64,000 bases of DNA, taken from JAVBTR01 sp031556065. GTDB lineage: Bacteria; Bacillota; Clostridia; Christensenellales; Aristaeellaceae. Position numbers and translations under genes: made by a program. Under the pieces are notes generated by a model, which did no database searches, was not told where the DNA came from, and was given only the letters and a program-made list of their open reading frames with translations. Shown piece by piece: positions 51,745 to 61,287 of the stretch. The stretch is from assembly GCA_031556065.1 (NCBI GenBank), contig JAVBTR010000022.1, positions 97,360-161,359 of the forward strand, written 5' to 3'. Position 1 is the stretch's first letter. Each line of letters starts with the position of its first letter.

Positions 51745-51892
51745 TCCGAAATCAGCGGCATGTACGGCGAATTTCGGGGAATCCGTAGGATCCTACCTTG
51801 CCCGAGGCCCTTTCAGGGCCTTGATGGGCCGATGGCCCCGACCGTAGTGCAGTAAGGGAAAATTTCCTTCGTTAAAATGGCCGCAGCCACTT
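51745..51892 (+). repeat. Interspersed hairpin repeat, copy B
   Basis: Blocks in order: CCGAAATC...CGGCGAATTTCGGGGAAT, TCCTACCTTGCCCGAG, GCCCTTTCAGGGC, TGGGCCGATGGCCCCGACCG, AGTGCAGTAAGGGAAAAT, and a GGCCGCAGCCACTT end. The first two blocks match copy A at 17703; the middle blocks match copy C at 63845 (inverted) almost base for base. It fills most of the 345-base gap between the LtaS-like and response-regulator genes. Confidence 0.78.
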
Positions 51893-51911
51893 TATCCAAA
51901 GGGCTTTGCCC

Positions 51912-52652
51912 TTATAAATCACTCCGATATTCTACTGGAGACCGGCCTACGATCTTTTTGAAAATCTTCGAAAAATGCGCTACATCGCTGTACCCCACTT
52001 TATCGGCCACTTCGTGAACCTTCAGGGAAGGGTCTTTGAGCAATTGCTTGGATTTTTCGATCCGCATGGCATTGACAATGTCGAAAAAGCTTTGCCCCTG
52101 GTAGCGGTTAATAAGCTTGGATAAATGCCACTGGCTTACATACACATGATCCGCCACATCCTGAAGGCTGATGCGGTCGGTGCAGTGCTGTTCAATGTAG
52201 GCAAGGGCGGAGTTTACCACAAAGCTGCCCGAGGCGGCGGGATTGTCTTCCTCTTTTTCCTTTTCCTTTGGAGGAAGCTTTTTCAATGCATCTGTCATGC
52301 AAGCAATGGCTTCCTTCAATTCGTCCATACGGCTGGGTTTGAGCAGATACCTGGTTACCCCCAAGGTGATGGCCTTTTGCGCATAATCGAAATCCCGAAA
52401 AGCGGTTAAAACGCTGATCTGCATCCGGGGAAACTCGCTTTTCACAGCGGCGATCATGCTCAAGCCATCCATATTGGGCATACGGATATCCGATAAAAGG
52501 ATGTCTGGCTGCAATTGCCGGATCAGGGCCACGCCCTCTTTCCCATCGCTGGCGGTGCCCACAACTTCGCAGTCATATTCTGCCCACGAAATCACTTTCA
52601 TGAGTCCCTTCAGTATAATCTGCTCGTCATCCACCAATACCACACGATACAA
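51912..52652 (-). CDS. YesN-type response regulator (REC + AraC HTH)
   Basis: A 246-residue regulator: receiver domain (1-~120) with phosphoacceptor Asp55 in LLSDIRMPNMDG, and an AraC-type DNA-binding domain (~145-246; SQWHLSKLINRYQG, DVAHFSKIFKKIVGRSPVEYR). It lacks the long middle part of classical YesN. It pairs with the histidine kinase at 53948; the binding-protein gene lies between them. It probably activates the phosphorylase operon. Confidence 0.9.
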   Translation of the reverse strand: MYRVVLVDDEQIILKGLMKVISWAEYDCEVVGTASDGKEGVALIRQLQPDILLSDIRMPNMDGLSMIAAVKSEFPRMQISVLTAFRDFDYAQKAITLGVTRYLLKPSRMDELKEAIACMTDALKKLPPKEKEKEEDNPAASGSFVVNSALAYIEQHCTDRISLQDVADHVYVSQWHLSKLINRYQGQSFFDIVNAMRIEKSKQLLKDPSLKVHEVADKVGYSDVAHFSKIFKKIVGRSPVEYRSDL

Positions 52653-52683
52653 TTGGAGCCCTCCTATTCTACATTTTTATGGT

Positions 52684-53889
52684 TTATTCGTCAAGTGCCA
52701 GCTGCCAGGGATTGGCATTGAGAATGTTCTTCCACATGGCTACAGGGTCCAGAGTGCCCTCCACAATATTGGGTATCTTCGCAAACCACAGTTCACTTCT
52801 GACCAGCGGAGCCATGGCGTCCTGTATAACGGCGCAGGGGGTGCAGTTGGCCACCAGCTCCTGGGCGGATTCCCCAAGAGCGCCGGTAAAATCGTACCCC
52901 AGCTGCTGGGCGTTTTCGGGAGTAGTGAGATAGGCCAACAGCGAAACGGCTGCATCCCGCTTATCCGGGTCGTCCCAGGCCCTCTTGGAAAGGTAAAACC
53001 CACTTGAAACGCCCATAAACAGCGCCGTCTGATCGGCATTCTCGCTATATGGGGGAAAAGGCATGACAATGGTGGTATCCCAGCTTTCCTTTGGAATACC
53101 GTTGGCAAACCAACTGCCATCCACCTGCATAGCCGCCTTTTTATCGATAAAGAGCTTAGAGGTTATGGATTCGGTGGTTGCATTGCAATTTTTAGGAAAG
53201 GCGCCCATTTTATACAAGGTATTTAGCAGCCGCATTCCTTCGATCCAAGAATCCGGCACCTGTGCAATGGTGGCAGGCCGGGCGCTGTGGTCCTGGGGCG
53301 TACCGCAGGCCAAAATAGCACACTCGATCAAATAATGAGGAATATCCGAAAAAGAAGCCGCAATAGGCACAATGCCCACTTCATTGAATTTTTCAATGGC
53401 CACCACCAATTTGTCCCAATCGGTAGGCAGCTCCAGGCCATACTGTTCAAACAGATCCGTGTTTACAAACAGCCCTTCCCACCAATTACGAACGGGAATG
53501 GCGTACACAACACCATCGCTCTCAGCTACCAGGGCGTTTTCGGGCAGGTTTAAATGGGGATAGGCTTCGTTGATAACAGAAATAGGCACCACGCGGTTCA
53601 GTATGGGGGTTGAATCGGAGGTTTTGGCAAAGTAAAACAACACATCCGCTTCGTTTCCCGCCGCAAAATCGTTAATGACACCAGATTTCCATGCCTCATC
53701 CGAGGTCGCCGAGTAATCGTCTACCTTGTTTCCCGTTTGTTCTTCCCAGGCTTTGAGCAAATCCACATACGTTTGGGTGGCCGAATCGGTGCCCGCAAAG
53801 GTGGATTTGGTTTTAAGGGTTACCGCTAGAGCGCTGTTGGAAAAAATGATAACGCATAGCAATAGCCAGATTGCGGCCACTTTCTTCAT
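52684..53889 (-). CDS. Extracellular solute-binding protein (family 1) without permease genes
   Basis: A 401-residue sugar-binding-type protein. Signal peptide MKKVAAIWLLLCVIIFSNSALA with no Cys at the cleavage site, so not lipidated. The mature part has NDFAAGNEADVLFY, NWWEGLFVNTDLFEQYGLE and PFPPYSENADQ. GGGAGG is 9 bases before the ATG. No permease is found nearby; the gene is wedged between kinase and response regulator, which suggests it presents ligand to the kinase rather than (or besides) feeding a transporter. Confidence 0.85.
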   Translation of the reverse strand: MKKVAAIWLLLCVIIFSNSALAVTLKTKSTFAGTDSATQTYVDLLKAWEEQTGNKVDDYSATSDEAWKSGVINDFAAGNEADVLFYFAKTSDSTPILNRVVPISVINEAYPHLNLPENALVAESDGVVYAIPVRNWWEGLFVNTDLFEQYGLELPTDWDKLVVAIEKFNEVGIVPIAASFSDIPHYLIECAILACGTPQDHSARPATIAQVPDSWIEGMRLLNTLYKMGAFPKNCNATTESITSKLFIDKKAAMQVDGSWFANGIPKESWDTTIVMPFPPYSENADQTALFMGVSSGFYLSKRAWDDPDKRDAAVSLLAYLTTPENAQQLGYDFTGALGESAQELVANCTPCAVIQDAMAPLVRSELWFAKIPNIVEGTLDPVAMWKNILNANPWQLALDE

Positions 53890-53947
53890 CGATATAGACC
53901 TCCCTGAGGATTGGTTTCTTAAAGTATACAAGATAGCATATGCTTTG

Positions 53948-55690
53948 TCACTGGAAAGGGGTGGCGTTTGTTGCATCTGTTTGGTCAGAGCTTAGGGGCA
54001 GGGTAATGGTGAATATGGTTTCTCCCCGGCTGCCCTGGCTTACCTTCACGGAGGCCTTCCCTTCGTAAATCAGGCGCAGGCGGTGGGCCGTGGTGCTCAA
54101 CCCCAATTGGCCAGCCACGGGGGATTGGCTTAAAAGAATGTCCTGTATGCGGCGAACCTGGCTGCTGCTGAGCCTTTCCCCTGTATTGATAACTTCAATC
54201 ACCAGGTGCTCAAAGCGATCAAAGACGTTCAGGGTAATGTGGCCGCCGCCCGCAGGGGCAATGCCATGCTCATTGGCGTTTTCAAGCAGGGTTTGGATCA
54301 CCAAGCGGGGCACTGGCAGGGCCAGGGTGCTTTCCTGAATATGACGGTCGATGGTAAGCTTTTCGCCAAACCGGAGAGAAACAAAGTAAAAATAGGCATT
54401 GGCTATTTCCAATTCTTGCTTTAAGGGCACCAGCCTCTCATTATCCCGATCCATAGCGGCATTGACCAGAACGCTTAAGGCCTCCACCATTTCCGATACA
54501 TTTTCCGCATCGTCCATCCGTGCCTGCCAGTTGATCATTTCCAGGGCATTGTTTAAAAAATGAGGGTTGATCCGGCTTTGCAGGGCTTGAATCTTGGCGT
54601 CTCGCAGGGCAATCTCTTTCAAATATGCGTTTTCAATTAAATCCTTCAGGCGTATAGACATTTCCGAAAAGGCGCTACCCAGGCGGCCCAACTCATCCTG
54701 GCCATGCATCGGCACCGTAACGCCCCATTTACCCTTTTGGATTTTCGCCGCAGCAGTGGAAAGGATATGCACCGGCTTTAAAATACGCCGCCTGATAAAG
54801 TAAATCGCTATGGCGATAATGGGAATGAGCATAATCAAAAGTATGGTCAGAATCCGTTGGAAGAGGATCACCTCTTCATATAAAACATTCCGGTCCAAAT
54901 CTAATTGGTAATACAGCGTCAAATCCGCACCTTTTACTTTCCCTGTAAGCAAAACGCTCTGACCCTGGTTGCTGATCCCCAGAGGCGTTTGCTCGAAATC
55001 CGGCGCGCCCTCGGTTACAAAACCGGAAAGGGCAATGTACGGTTCAATATGCCACTTGGTTGCCTCTTGATACAAGGGTTCTAAAAGGGTTTGCATATCT
55101 ACGCCCAATACCAGGACCCCAAAGCGGGTAAGACGCATGTTGAACAGGTTGCGGATCAGATAAGTGTATTGATCGTTGGCGTAAAAATACACGTTGGTAT
55201 CTAATGTTTTAGTAAGCTGCTGTACGCTTTGAAGGGAATCCACCTTGAAAATATTGGCCTGCTCCGCTGTGCTTTGGGATTGGCCCAGCCGGCCGATGAT
55301 TAGTGATTCAGGGGCGGCCAGGCGGTAGAAGGCGGCGAACTGCACCATAGCCTCCCGGCCAAATTTCGGGTCCAGGTAAGTGCGAATGGCGCTGTAATAA
55401 TCATCGTACCTTGTGATGGCGCCGGATTCATAGGCAGCGGTATAGTTGGTCAGGATGCCGTCGTAGGTTACATCCTTTGCCAGGGTAATAATCCGCTCAA
55501 TATTGTTCATGGTTAGCTGGGCTGCGTGCTCGGTACCTGTAATCAGGGATATCTGGGTTTTTTCTTCCAGGGAACGAAAAAAGACCGTGCCGGAAAAAAT
55601 ACCAAGAATCAGCGTTGGCACCATAAAGCTTAGCAAAATGATAGCCACCAGCTGGAATCCAAGGGATCTTGTTAAGGCACGGATCTTCAT
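53948..55690 (-). CDS. YesM-type sensor histidine kinase
   Basis: A 580-residue kinase: N-terminal helix (FQLVAIILLSFMVPTLILG), ~230-residue extracytoplasmic sensor, second helix (ILTILLIMLIPIIAIAIYFI), HAMP linker, His-kinase motif INPHFLNNALEMINWQ with the phosphoacceptor His, and HATPase domain (VIQTLLENANEHGIAPAGGGHITL). Its stop lies 58 bases before the binding-protein start. Start chosen 8 bases after GAGG. It should phosphorylate the YesN-type regulator. Confidence 0.92.
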   Translation of the reverse strand: MKIRALTRSLGFQLVAIILLSFMVPTLILGIFSGTVFFRSLEEKTQISLITGTEHAAQLTMNNIERIITLAKDVTYDGILTNYTAAYESGAITRYDDYYSAIRTYLDPKFGREAMVQFAAFYRLAAPESLIIGRLGQSQSTAEQANIFKVDSLQSVQQLTKTLDTNVYFYANDQYTYLIRNLFNMRLTRFGVLVLGVDMQTLLEPLYQEATKWHIEPYIALSGFVTEGAPDFEQTPLGISNQGQSVLLTGKVKGADLTLYYQLDLDRNVLYEEVILFQRILTILLIMLIPIIAIAIYFIRRRILKPVHILSTAAAKIQKGKWGVTVPMHGQDELGRLGSAFSEMSIRLKDLIENAYLKEIALRDAKIQALQSRINPHFLNNALEMINWQARMDDAENVSEMVEALSVLVNAAMDRDNERLVPLKQELEIANAYFYFVSLRFGEKLTIDRHIQESTLALPVPRLVIQTLLENANEHGIAPAGGGHITLNVFDRFEHLVIEVINTGERLSSSQVRRIQDILLSQSPVAGQLGLSTTAHRLRLIYEGKASVKVSQGSRGETIFTITLPLSSDQTDATNATPFQ

Positions 55691-55705
55691 GAACATAACC
55701 TCGTA

Positions 55706-57121
55706 TTAGATTTGGAGCCCTAAAAACTCCGCCATTTCGGCGCAGAGCTTTTCCGCTTCAATGCGGGAGGGCATTTCGCAGAACACCCGCAGGCGTGGTT
55801 CTGTGCCTGAAAAGCGGGCAATGATCCAGCCGTTGTCGAAAATGACCTTACAGCCGTCCATGTAGTTTACACCCACCACGGGTTTGGAGAAAACAGGCAG
55901 CTTCTTTTCCACCATTAAAAGGGTTGTCAAATCCTGCTTCATTTCCGGGTCGAAGGGCCAATCGAACTCGGCCATGTAGCGGTACCCAAACTGATCGTAC
56001 AATTCCTGCACCAGCTCGGAAAGCTTTTTCCCGGATACGGCCAGCATTTCCACCAGCAGCGCCGCAGCATAAATGCCGTCTTTGCCGTGGATATGGCCCC
56101 GAACGGTCAGCCCACCGGAGGATTCGCCGCCAATGACTGCGTTATGCTGGTCCATAGCGGAAGAAACATGCTTGAACCCAACGGGTACTTCATAGCATTT
56201 TTCCCCGAACTTCTTGGCCACGTCGTCCAGAAGATGGGTGGTGCAAAGGTTGCGCACCGCGGGGCCATGCCACTTTTTATATTTTAGCAGATAGTAGTAC
56301 AAAAGCACAAGGATTTCATTGGGATGAATGAACTTCCCTGTATCGTCGATAATACCCAGACGATCCGCGTCGCCGTCGGTGGCAATACCGATATCCGCCC
56401 CGCTTTCCAAAACAGAGCCCTGCAAGGCCTTCAATGTATCCACCGTAGGCGCAGGCAAGCGACCCCCAAACAGGGTATCGTGCCGTTCATGAATCACGTC
56501 CACATCGCAGCGGGCTGTAAGTAAAATGGTCTGCAAGGACGTGCGGCTGACGCCGAACATAGGATCCAGAATAATTTTCAGGTTCCGGGCGCGAATGGCG
56601 TCCATGTTCACAGTACGGATAATGGCATCGATGTATTGGTTCTGGGGGTTGATTTCCTCCACCAGGCCCTGATGCAGCGCCTTTTGATAGGGAATGAACT
56701 TGATTTCCTCGCTTTTGACCAGATTGGCCTGGGCGCCCAAATCGTCCGTTACGGTTTCCACCGCATCCCGGCCGCCCTTTGTAAAGACCTTTACCCCATT
56801 ATACAGGGCCGGGTTATGGCTGGCGGTAACAGCCATGCCGTAAGCCAGGTTATAATTTTGAACCGTGAACATGATCAGGGGCGTAGGCGCTTCCCGGTTG
56901 ATTATAAATGCGTGGACGCCGTGGGCAGCCGCTACCTCGGCGGACCATTCCGCTGCCTGGCGGGAGAGAAAGCGGCGGTCGTAACCGATGCAAATGCCCC
57001 GCTCCGCCACCTCTTCCTTAATCATACGCTTAATAAGGGCGGTCATCAGTTTTTGAAGATTCTCCTTGGTAAAATCCTCGCCGATAATCGCACGCCAGCC
57101 GCCTGTTCCGAATGAAATCAT
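55706..57121 (-). CDS. Phosphohexomutase (phosphoglucomutase/phosphomannomutase family)
   Basis: A 471-residue alpha-D-phosphohexomutase: catalytic serine in TASHNPALYNG, metal loop ATDGDADRLG, sugar-binding loop GGESSGG, and phosphate-binding RFSGTEPRLR. It isomerises hexose (or GlcNAc) 1-phosphate to the 6-phosphate, the step needed after phosphorolysis. The gene starts 12 bases after the GH94 phosphorylase stop, with AAGGAG 8 bases before the ATG. The exact sugar (Glc versus GlcNAc) is not evident from sequence. Confidence 0.9.
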   Translation of the reverse strand: MISFGTGGWRAIIGEDFTKENLQKLMTALIKRMIKEEVAERGICIGYDRRFLSRQAAEWSAEVAAAHGVHAFIINREAPTPLIMFTVQNYNLAYGMAVTASHNPALYNGVKVFTKGGRDAVETVTDDLGAQANLVKSEEIKFIPYQKALHQGLVEEINPQNQYIDAIIRTVNMDAIRARNLKIILDPMFGVSRTSLQTILLTARCDVDVIHERHDTLFGGRLPAPTVDTLKALQGSVLESGADIGIATDGDADRLGIIDDTGKFIHPNEILVLLYYYLLKYKKWHGPAVRNLCTTHLLDDVAKKFGEKCYEVPVGFKHVSSAMDQHNAVIGGESSGGLTVRGHIHGKDGIYAAALLVEMLAVSGKKLSELVQELYDQFGYRYMAEFDWPFDPEMKQDLTTLLMVEKKLPVFSKPVVGVNYMDGCKVIFDNGWIIARFSGTEPRLRVFCEMPSRIEAEKLCAEMAEFLGLQI

Positions 57122-57133
57122 GTTCACCACTCC

Positions 57134-59506
57134 TTAGCCCATAATAACGGTTACCTTTGCTGTTTCCCCGGCCTTCAAAACGGGGATTTTCGTGACCTCT
57201 TCGCCATTTAGCAGCAGGGCTTTCACGCCCTTTTCCACATGGCTTGGGTTCTTCACTTCAATAATATATTCCCCGCCCCGCCATTTGCGGGTGGCGCTGA
57301 ACCCATCCCAGGCCTTTGGAATGCAGGGATCCACCACCAATTCGTCCATATCTGGCCGGATGCCCAGCATAAAGCGGGTTGCCGCATAGTAGGCCCAGCC
57401 GCCGGAGCCTGTCATCCAAGGGTGGTTGGCCCGGCCATGGAGGGAATGCTCCTTGCCCATAACAAACTGGCAATACATGTAAGGCTCCGCCATGCGGGTT
57501 TCGATCATATCGTTTTGGTTGTAAGGCAAAAGGGCTTCATAGAACTTCATAGCCCGGTCTCCCCGGCCTAGCCTGGCTTCCGCCACCCATGCCCAGGGAT
57601 TGGGATGGCTGAACACCGCGCCGTTTTCCTTAACCCCTTTGTACACACGGGTTACAAAGCCGATATCGTCGTTGGGGGTTTCAAAGGAGGGGGCGTTGAG
57701 CATGAGCCCATAGGGGGTAAAGAGGTATTCGTCCACCGCATCCATGGCACTGATGGATTGCTCTTGGGTGGCTCCGCCGGATATAACGGCCCAGGTGTTG
57801 GATTCCAAGTGCACCTTGCCTTCTGTATCCTTGTGGCTTCCGATGGGACTGCCGTTTTTCGTGATCCCACGCAGAAACCACTGGCCATCCCAAAGCTCCC
57901 GTTGGCAGGCTGCCTTCATTTGAGCGGCCAGAGCGGTATACTTTTCCCGGTCTTCCGCCTTGGCAACGGCCATGAAATGATCCACCGCCCATAAAAGCAG
58001 GAAGGAAACCATAGCGCTTTCGCCGCCACCCAGGTTCAGGCAATCGTTCCAGTCGGCACGAAGACCCTTGCAAATGCCGCTTTGGCCCACCTGGGTAAAG
58101 GAGAAATTCAGTATTTTGAGCATATGCTCGTAAACAGTTCCTTCCCCATTATCCGCATAGGGAATCACTTTGTCAAGGAAAGATGTATTACCGGTTTCCC
58201 GAACGTATTCAACAATGGCAGGGATAAGCCACAGCGCGTCATCAGCGCAGGTGTCCTTCAGTCCATGGATCATAGATGTCTTATCGGGTGTGGGCACCAC
58301 GGTCGGCGAATTAAAGCTTTGCTTTTCCCCAGGAGTAAACCAGCTGGGGTCGAATAAATGGAGTCCATAGCCCTGAGACACCTGGCCATTAAGGAGCTGC
58401 TCAATCCGGGTTAAACACATATCGGGGTTAGAATGGGGTATGCACATGGCATCCTGGGCGGTATCCCGGTAGCCCAGACCTGTGCGGCCGCCTACCTCGA
58501 TAAAGGAGGCGAAGCGGCTGAACTGAACGTTAATCTCGCTTTGGTACAGGTTCCAAATATTCAAGCTGGTATTCATAGCCTGGCTGGGGGTGTTGACAGT
58601 CAACGCCGCCAACTTCTCATCCCAGAAGGCGGCCAGTTCTTTTTTCGCTTCATCCACCTTGGATAGGGTGTATTTTTCCCGGGCCTCCCGGGCCTTGGAA
58701 GCATCACCGGTGCCTAAGAAGAACACCAGACGTTTTTTTTCGCCAGGGGCCAGGGTGATCTTCTTTTGCAGGGCGCCGCAGTGGTTGTAGCACAGGCCTT
58801 CAGAGGCGCTAAGCTCCCCGTTGATAACGCCGATGGGATCGGTTTCCGTATGGTAGGGGCTAATGAAAGCATCCCGCAGACAATCGAACCCATCAGGGGT
58901 TTCGGAAAGGGTAAAGAACTGATGGCTGTTCTCTTCGTAGTGGAGCTCATATTCCACGGCGCCATCTGAATAGCGGGAGCCTGTAGCATACAGGGACATC
59001 TGAAAATTCTGGTTATCCATATCGATATGATGGTAGGAAAATTCCACATACCCATATACGCTTAGTTCCCGGGGCTTGTGGCTGCGGTTTTCCAACGTGA
59101 CCTCGATCAGCTCGATGGGATCGTTTCTTGGAATAAAAATCCGCTGCTCACCATAGATACCTTGGTATTCACAAGAGAAAACGGAATAAGAAAGGCCGTG
59201 ACGGCACAGGTATTTTGCCTGGTCCAGCGGCAAACCGCAGGGCTGCCAGCTTAAAGACCAGTATTTTTTAGTTTCATCATCCCGGACATACACATAATGG
59301 CCGGGACGATCCAGGGGCACACCATTAGGGCGGAATCTTGTCATACGGTGGTACTGAGGGGAATCCAGCCACACATAGCCGCCGGCGTTATGGGACAGCA
59401 CGCCTCCCATCCGCTGGGTACCGATATAGTTGGTAAAAGAAACAGGCACGTTTACTTTATCGATAATGTATTCCTTGTTTGTGTCGTCGAAATACCCATA
59501 GCGCAT
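57134..59506 (-). CDS. GH94 disaccharide phosphorylase, chitobiose-phosphorylase-like
   Basis: A 790-residue GH94 enzyme: N-terminal beta-sandwich (MRYGYFDDTNKEYIIDK ... RPGHYVYVRDDETKKYW) and (alpha/alpha)6 barrel with ASFIEVGGRTGLGYRDTAQD and the general acid Asp in GLRADWNDCLNLGG. Several stretches (RHGLSYSVFSC, CYNHCGALQKK, SFIEVGGRTG) recall N,N'-diacetylchitobiose phosphorylase more than cellobiose phosphorylase, but the acceptor cannot be settled by eye. It splits a beta-disaccharide with phosphate to a sugar 1-phosphate, fed to the mutase downstream. No signal peptide, so the disaccharide must be imported. Confidence 0.85.
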   Translation of the reverse strand: MRYGYFDDTNKEYIIDKVNVPVSFTNYIGTQRMGGVLSHNAGGYVWLDSPQYHRMTRFRPNGVPLDRPGHYVYVRDDETKKYWSLSWQPCGLPLDQAKYLCRHGLSYSVFSCEYQGIYGEQRIFIPRNDPIELIEVTLENRSHKPRELSVYGYVEFSYHHIDMDNQNFQMSLYATGSRYSDGAVEYELHYEENSHQFFTLSETPDGFDCLRDAFISPYHTETDPIGVINGELSASEGLCYNHCGALQKKITLAPGEKKRLVFFLGTGDASKAREAREKYTLSKVDEAKKELAAFWDEKLAALTVNTPSQAMNTSLNIWNLYQSEINVQFSRFASFIEVGGRTGLGYRDTAQDAMCIPHSNPDMCLTRIEQLLNGQVSQGYGLHLFDPSWFTPGEKQSFNSPTVVPTPDKTSMIHGLKDTCADDALWLIPAIVEYVRETGNTSFLDKVIPYADNGEGTVYEHMLKILNFSFTQVGQSGICKGLRADWNDCLNLGGGESAMVSFLLLWAVDHFMAVAKAEDREKYTALAAQMKAACQRELWDGQWFLRGITKNGSPIGSHKDTEGKVHLESNTWAVISGGATQEQSISAMDAVDEYLFTPYGLMLNAPSFETPNDDIGFVTRVYKGVKENGAVFSHPNPWAWVAEARLGRGDRAMKFYEALLPYNQNDMIETRMAEPYMYCQFVMGKEHSLHGRANHPWMTGSGGWAYYAATRFMLGIRPDMDELVVDPCIPKAWDGFSATRKWRGGEYIIEVKNPSHVEKGVKALLLNGEEVTKIPVLKAGETAKVTVIMG

Positions 59507-59544
59507 GCGAAAAAACCTCCCATTTTATACACTGATACATATAC

Positions 59545-59573
59545 AGTATATCATTGAAAGGAGTCGGTTTGAA
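59545..59573 (-). promoter_or_regulatory. Promoter of the phosphorylase operon
   Basis: On the minus strand TTCAAA, 17 bases, TATACT. A partly symmetric stretch (outer arms TGATA/TATCA, 59533-59553) covers the -10 and may be the operator. Confidence 0.5.
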
Positions 59574-59688
59574 AGCAGAAATAAATGCGTTCTGTTGTCG
59601 GGGGTTGGCGGCTGTATGACAGGGCGAATTTCTTGCTTGACAGTCATTAGAGCCACCTAAAATAAGAGAACGGGCAAACTGTGGTTGA

Positions 59689-59716
59689 AAGGCGGGGCGG
59701 TTATCCCGCCTTTTTC
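59689..59716 (-). terminator. Recombinase-gene terminator
   Basis: AAGGCGGG-8-CCCGCCTT followed by T on the plus strand; on the minus strand it overlaps the recombinase stop codon. It marks the left edge of the mobile block. Confidence 0.6.
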
Positions 59717-60543
59717 TGTGTGTTGACCTCAATGTATTCGCAAACGTGGCGCAGTTCGTCTTTATACTTAAACCTCACGGCAATATCGCCGCCCTCGTAC
59801 ACCTTGATATGCTCCACAAGTTCAATTAGACAATCCCGTGTCAGCTTGCCGATGTTCCCATACTTTCGGAATGTGGCGAGAAACGGATTTTCAATATCCA
59901 CGCCGTTTTCCGTTTTGGCAAGTTCCGCTTTCAACGTGGTGATGATTGTTTTCACTCTCGCCGCCTGTTCCTCGTAATCCGCGCTCATGTGCGTGTAATC
60001 GTCGCGTGTCAGTACGCCGTCTTTCCAGTCCTCATATAACGATTGCTTGTACCGCAGGATTTTGGAAAGTTCCTTTTCTCTTGCGAGAATATCAGCGTTC
60101 AGCTTCGCCGCCTGTGTTTTCCGTTGCGGGGAAGTGTTAATCATCGTCACAAGTTCCGAGTAGGAAATGGCAAGGTGCGCGTGTTGCTGTATCGCGTAGA
60201 GTACCGCCGCCTCTAACTTGTGGTGCTTTATCGTGTGGATGGTACAGGCGTTTTTAGAGCGGCTTGCGTAGGTAGAACAACGATAATACACATTCCCCTT
60301 GACCTCGCTTCTTGCCATAGCCCGCCCACAGTCGGGGCATTTCAGAAAACCGCTGAACAGATAAAGCTGTTTTTGCTTCGGCGCGGTACGCGTGTCCCGT
60401 ATCAAAAGCTGCCCGGCCCTGTCGAAGTCCTCTTTTTCGATGATGGCCTCATGGGTATTCTCCACGATAAACCATTCATCTTCTGATAACTTCTCTTGGA
60501 TATGGATTTTGTAGCTTTTCATGCGGGTCTTGCCCTGTACCAT
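59701..60543 (-). pseudogene. C-terminal part of a large serine recombinase
   Basis: The 280-residue frame contains the recombinase zinc ribbon (LKCPDCGRAMARSEVKGNVYYRCSTYASRSKNAC) and the coiled-coil plus DUF4368-like C-terminal region of transposon-type large serine recombinases. The N-terminal resolvase domain with the catalytic serine is absent: the ABC permease gene lies right upstream instead. It cannot recombine by itself, so the element is immobile unless a partner exists. Confidence 0.82.
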
Positions 60544-60549
60544 AAGACA

Positions 60550-61287
60550 TTACATGGTCGCATTTTTCATTTTTCTTTGAAAAACAACAATCGCAGTTAC
60601 AAAAAACACAACGGCATAACCTATTACCCATAGCAAATGCGGCAATATTGAAGCATAATCTCCCGTAAGCGCGGCTTTCCCCGCGTCCACGGCATGAGCA
60701 AAAGGAAGAAGATAAGCTATTTTCTCGAAAACGCCGCCCACAAGTTTCAAATCAAACCAAGCGCCCGAAAGCCATGCGCTGAGATTGGTGAGCAGAGTAC
60801 CACATATACCGCTTACCTGCTTATCATTTAATAATGTCCCCCCTAATAGCCCTATTCCAATAAAAAGCAGGGCGACAGGAAAAAGCACGACAAGAACAAG
60901 CAGAACATTTAAGCTTAATTTAAGCCCTAAGAAAAGCGCCGCCGTAAGGCAGATAATACTTTGGCCTATTGCCATTGGAATTAAGGGAATAATATATCCG
61001 CATATAAAATCCGTAGCTGTAAGAGGCGAGGCCATAAGCCTTACCATAAATGATGTGCTTCTATCTTTGGCAATCAACATACCGGAAAACAGAGAAAAGA
61101 ACGAAAGTCCAAAGACCGCTATACCCGGCGCAAGAGTTGCTATAGGGAAAATGTCTGCCGGGACATTGGCTCCGATTACTGATAGTAAAATCAGTACAAC
61201 GAGAGGAAACCCAAGCGCAAGGGATATATTCAGCGGGTCCCTTAATATTTCTTTTGTGTTTCGTGATGCGAAAACCATTGTTTTCAT
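60550..61287 (-). CDS. ABC-2 type permease of a TetR-regulated exporter
   Basis: A 245-residue membrane protein with six helices (LGFPLVVLILLSVIGANVP; LLFIGIGLLGGTLLNDKQVSGICGTLLTNLSAWLSGAWF, typical of ABC-2 drug exporters). Its start overlaps the ATPase stop by 4 bases. The lower GC content than surrounding genes fits horizontal transfer as cargo of the mobile block. Confidence 0.85.
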   Translation of the reverse strand: MKTMVFASRNTKEILRDPLNISLALGFPLVVLILLSVIGANVPADIFPIATLAPGIAVFGLSFFSLFSGMLIAKDRSTSFMVRLMASPLTATDFICGYIIPLIPMAIGQSIICLTAALFLGLKLSLNVLLVLVVLFPVALLFIGIGLLGGTLLNDKQVSGICGTLLTNLSAWLSGAWFDLKLVGGVFEKIAYLLPFAHAVDAGKAALTGDYASILPHLLWVIGYAVVFFVTAIVVFQRKMKNATM

